64,000 bases of DNA from Megaleporinus macrocephalus. Taxonomy: Eukaryota > Chordata > Actinopteri > Characiformes > Anostomidae. Every line of letters starts with the position of its first letter. Position 1 is the first letter of the stretch. Positions 62,539 through 64,000 of the stretch are shown piece after piece. The position numbers and the translations under genes are program-made. The notes beneath the pieces were generated by a model. That model ran no database searches. It was not told where the DNA came from and saw only the letters and a list, made by a program, of their open reading frames with translations. The stretch is taken from contig CM038706.1 in the NCBI GenBank assembly GCA_021613375.1, forward strand, positions 23,187,366 to 23,251,365. Direction: 5' to 3'.

Positions 62539-63728
62539 GTGTGAACCATAAACAACCTCCTCCCCTCCCCTAGTGTTATTATTCACTGTGGATCCTTGCA
62601 GGGGAAAATGATGATTGTTGTTCAAACAAGTCCTGTTTGCTTGTTATTATATCTGATGAACTCAAAGGAGGAGATCAAAGTGTTACAGAAGTTTCAAATG
62701 AGGTGTATTTATGTAAATGATTATGATAAATATTTACCCAATTATCTTTTCTAATTCCTGTCAAAGTTACAGCCAAAGAATTCTTTGAATACTACAAGCG
62801 CGGGGAAAGACATAAACACACACGCACACACATATACACACACACCACAAAGCCAGAGAATAAACAGTCAGGTTCTGTCACACATATTAAGCATCAAAGC
62901 TTTGTGCATGTACCCTCAGTTGCCAAGCAACTCGACCAACACCTTATTTGCAGTTGGTTGATTTATTCTGTAGAGGAATCCCCTCTTTGTTCTCTTTCAA
63001 ATTTCCCCTTTGTACCTTCATCAGTGTTTCATTGTGCTCAGAACATGGACCAGTGCGTGAAGTTATTCATCCAAGTTATGATACGTTACCACTTACAACA
63101 ATGAAGCCGTATGTCATGAGAGGCCCTGCGTTACAGTGAATTTATCACAGCTGATGGTGTTAATAAGACCCCCATTCCTGTGAAAAAATCACTGTAACAC
63201 ACGACCCCAAGTGGCTTATTGCTTTTATAACATGGTGAACAAATAATTATGGTACAATATGTCGTTTTTAATAAATAATGATGTATTATAATAATACAGA
63301 TAAACAATTATTACACCAGAGATGTAGTTCTTTAATAGTATGTTATTTTTGCCAAGAAGCTATAGACTGCTCAAAAGAGGACACAAATGTTCAGTTACTA
63401 TTCACTGTGTTTTGCAGACATTTCATGAACTTTTTGTCATGTATTAATGATCATATTATACACTTAGAAAACATCTAAGGAGAACATGTAAGGAATGTGG
63501 TGAGCCATTGACATGGAAGAAATGTGATCAGCGAGAAATCTTGAATGGCCGTGATAGGAGATCACTTAAATACTTGATAATGTCAAATCATAAACAATCA
63601 ACTCATGACCATGTATAAAAGTAAAAGCAAGAGTGTTTCCACATGATAGTAACTCACAGGATTGTGACTATATAGTTGTGTCACCATAAAAAAAGATTGG
63701 GCTCTGGAGCAATAGAAATAAGGTAATG

Positions 63729-63887
63729 TGGTGTGATAAGTCAAGATTTACCTTATTACAGAGAGATGGCCATGTCAGAGTAAGAAGGGAAGCGCATGAT
63801 GTGATGCACCCATTATGCATAGTGCCCACTGTACAAGCCTCTGGAGGCAGTGTTTTGATCTGGACTTTCTTCAGTTGGTCAGGTTAA
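63729..63887 (+). mobile_element. Tc1-like transposase fragment
   Basis: An open stretch of 52 codons plus TAA reads WCDKSRFTLLQRDGHVRVRR, then EAHDVMHP and PTVQASGGSVLIW, a recognisable central part of a Tc1 transposase including the Asp-Lys-Ser-Arg-Phe motif. 5' and 3' parts are missing or outside the window. Confidence 0.7.
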
Positions 63888-64000
63888 GGCTATAAGCAAA
63901 GGCGTAGATTTGATCTTCACATTGGTGGGGACATATGAATCTACCCCACCATGCTCCCCCGCCACATTATTACGATGGGCTCATTTCATTAGTGAACTAG

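Larger units (their letters stand above)
61698..63728. other. Intergenic, no gene seen
   Basis: Contains the (GAATA)n and (CA)n arrays. Nothing else recognised. In other vertebrates a GABA-A alpha subunit gene lies upstream of GABRG1, but no alpha exon is in this window. Confidence 0.45.

Overview
The window is vertebrate genomic DNA, very probably from a teleost fish and plausibly an otophysan (inference). It is AT-rich, contains long introns, and is full of di-, tri- and pentanucleotide microsatellites, Tc1/mariner remnants, 5'-truncated non-LTR retrotransposon ends, small inverted-repeat elements and tRNA-derived SINE-like copies. There are no bacterial-style operons.

I can support one protein-coding gene. 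It is on the minus strand at 58468-42568 and encodes a GABA-A receptor gamma subunit, best matched to gamma-1 (gabrg1). Nine coding exons were assigned: 58468-58407, 51212-51052, 48621-48554, 48121-47901, 47606-47524, 47024-46887, 45963-45811, 45098-44899 and 42843-42568. All phases agree. The total is 1362 nt, giving a 453-residue protein with signal peptide, Cys-loop, four membrane segments and a short intracellular loop. Intron 2 needs a GC-AG donor. Exon 1 lies in a CpG-rich patch and is preceded by a poly-serine uORF and a GA-rich tandem repeat.

Layout: 1-42.5 kb is the 3' flank of gabrg1. I see no host gene there, only repeats and a few regulatory candidates. The best candidate is two perfect RFX X-boxes around a palindromic CRE at 13677-13753. 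42.6-58.5 kb is gabrg1. Its introns hold a broken Tc1 element (intron 8), a short terminal-inverted-repeat element (intron 7), a 73-nt near-perfect hairpin (intron 6) and a 2320-bp array (intron 1). 58.6-64 kb is the 5' flank, with a complex local duplication, a retrotransposon 3' end and a Tc1 fragment at the edge.

The most unusual structure is the intron 1 array at 52181-54500. It has 116 consecutive 20-bp units with no change of register. On the minus strand, which is the sense strand of gabrg1, each typical unit contains an RNA polymerase III A-box. The array sits inside the tRNA-like head of a SINE-like element, so it looks like an amplification of the SINE promoter itself. Exons and splice sites were read directly from the sequence. 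Family names for repeats come from recalled resemblance and were not checked against a database.
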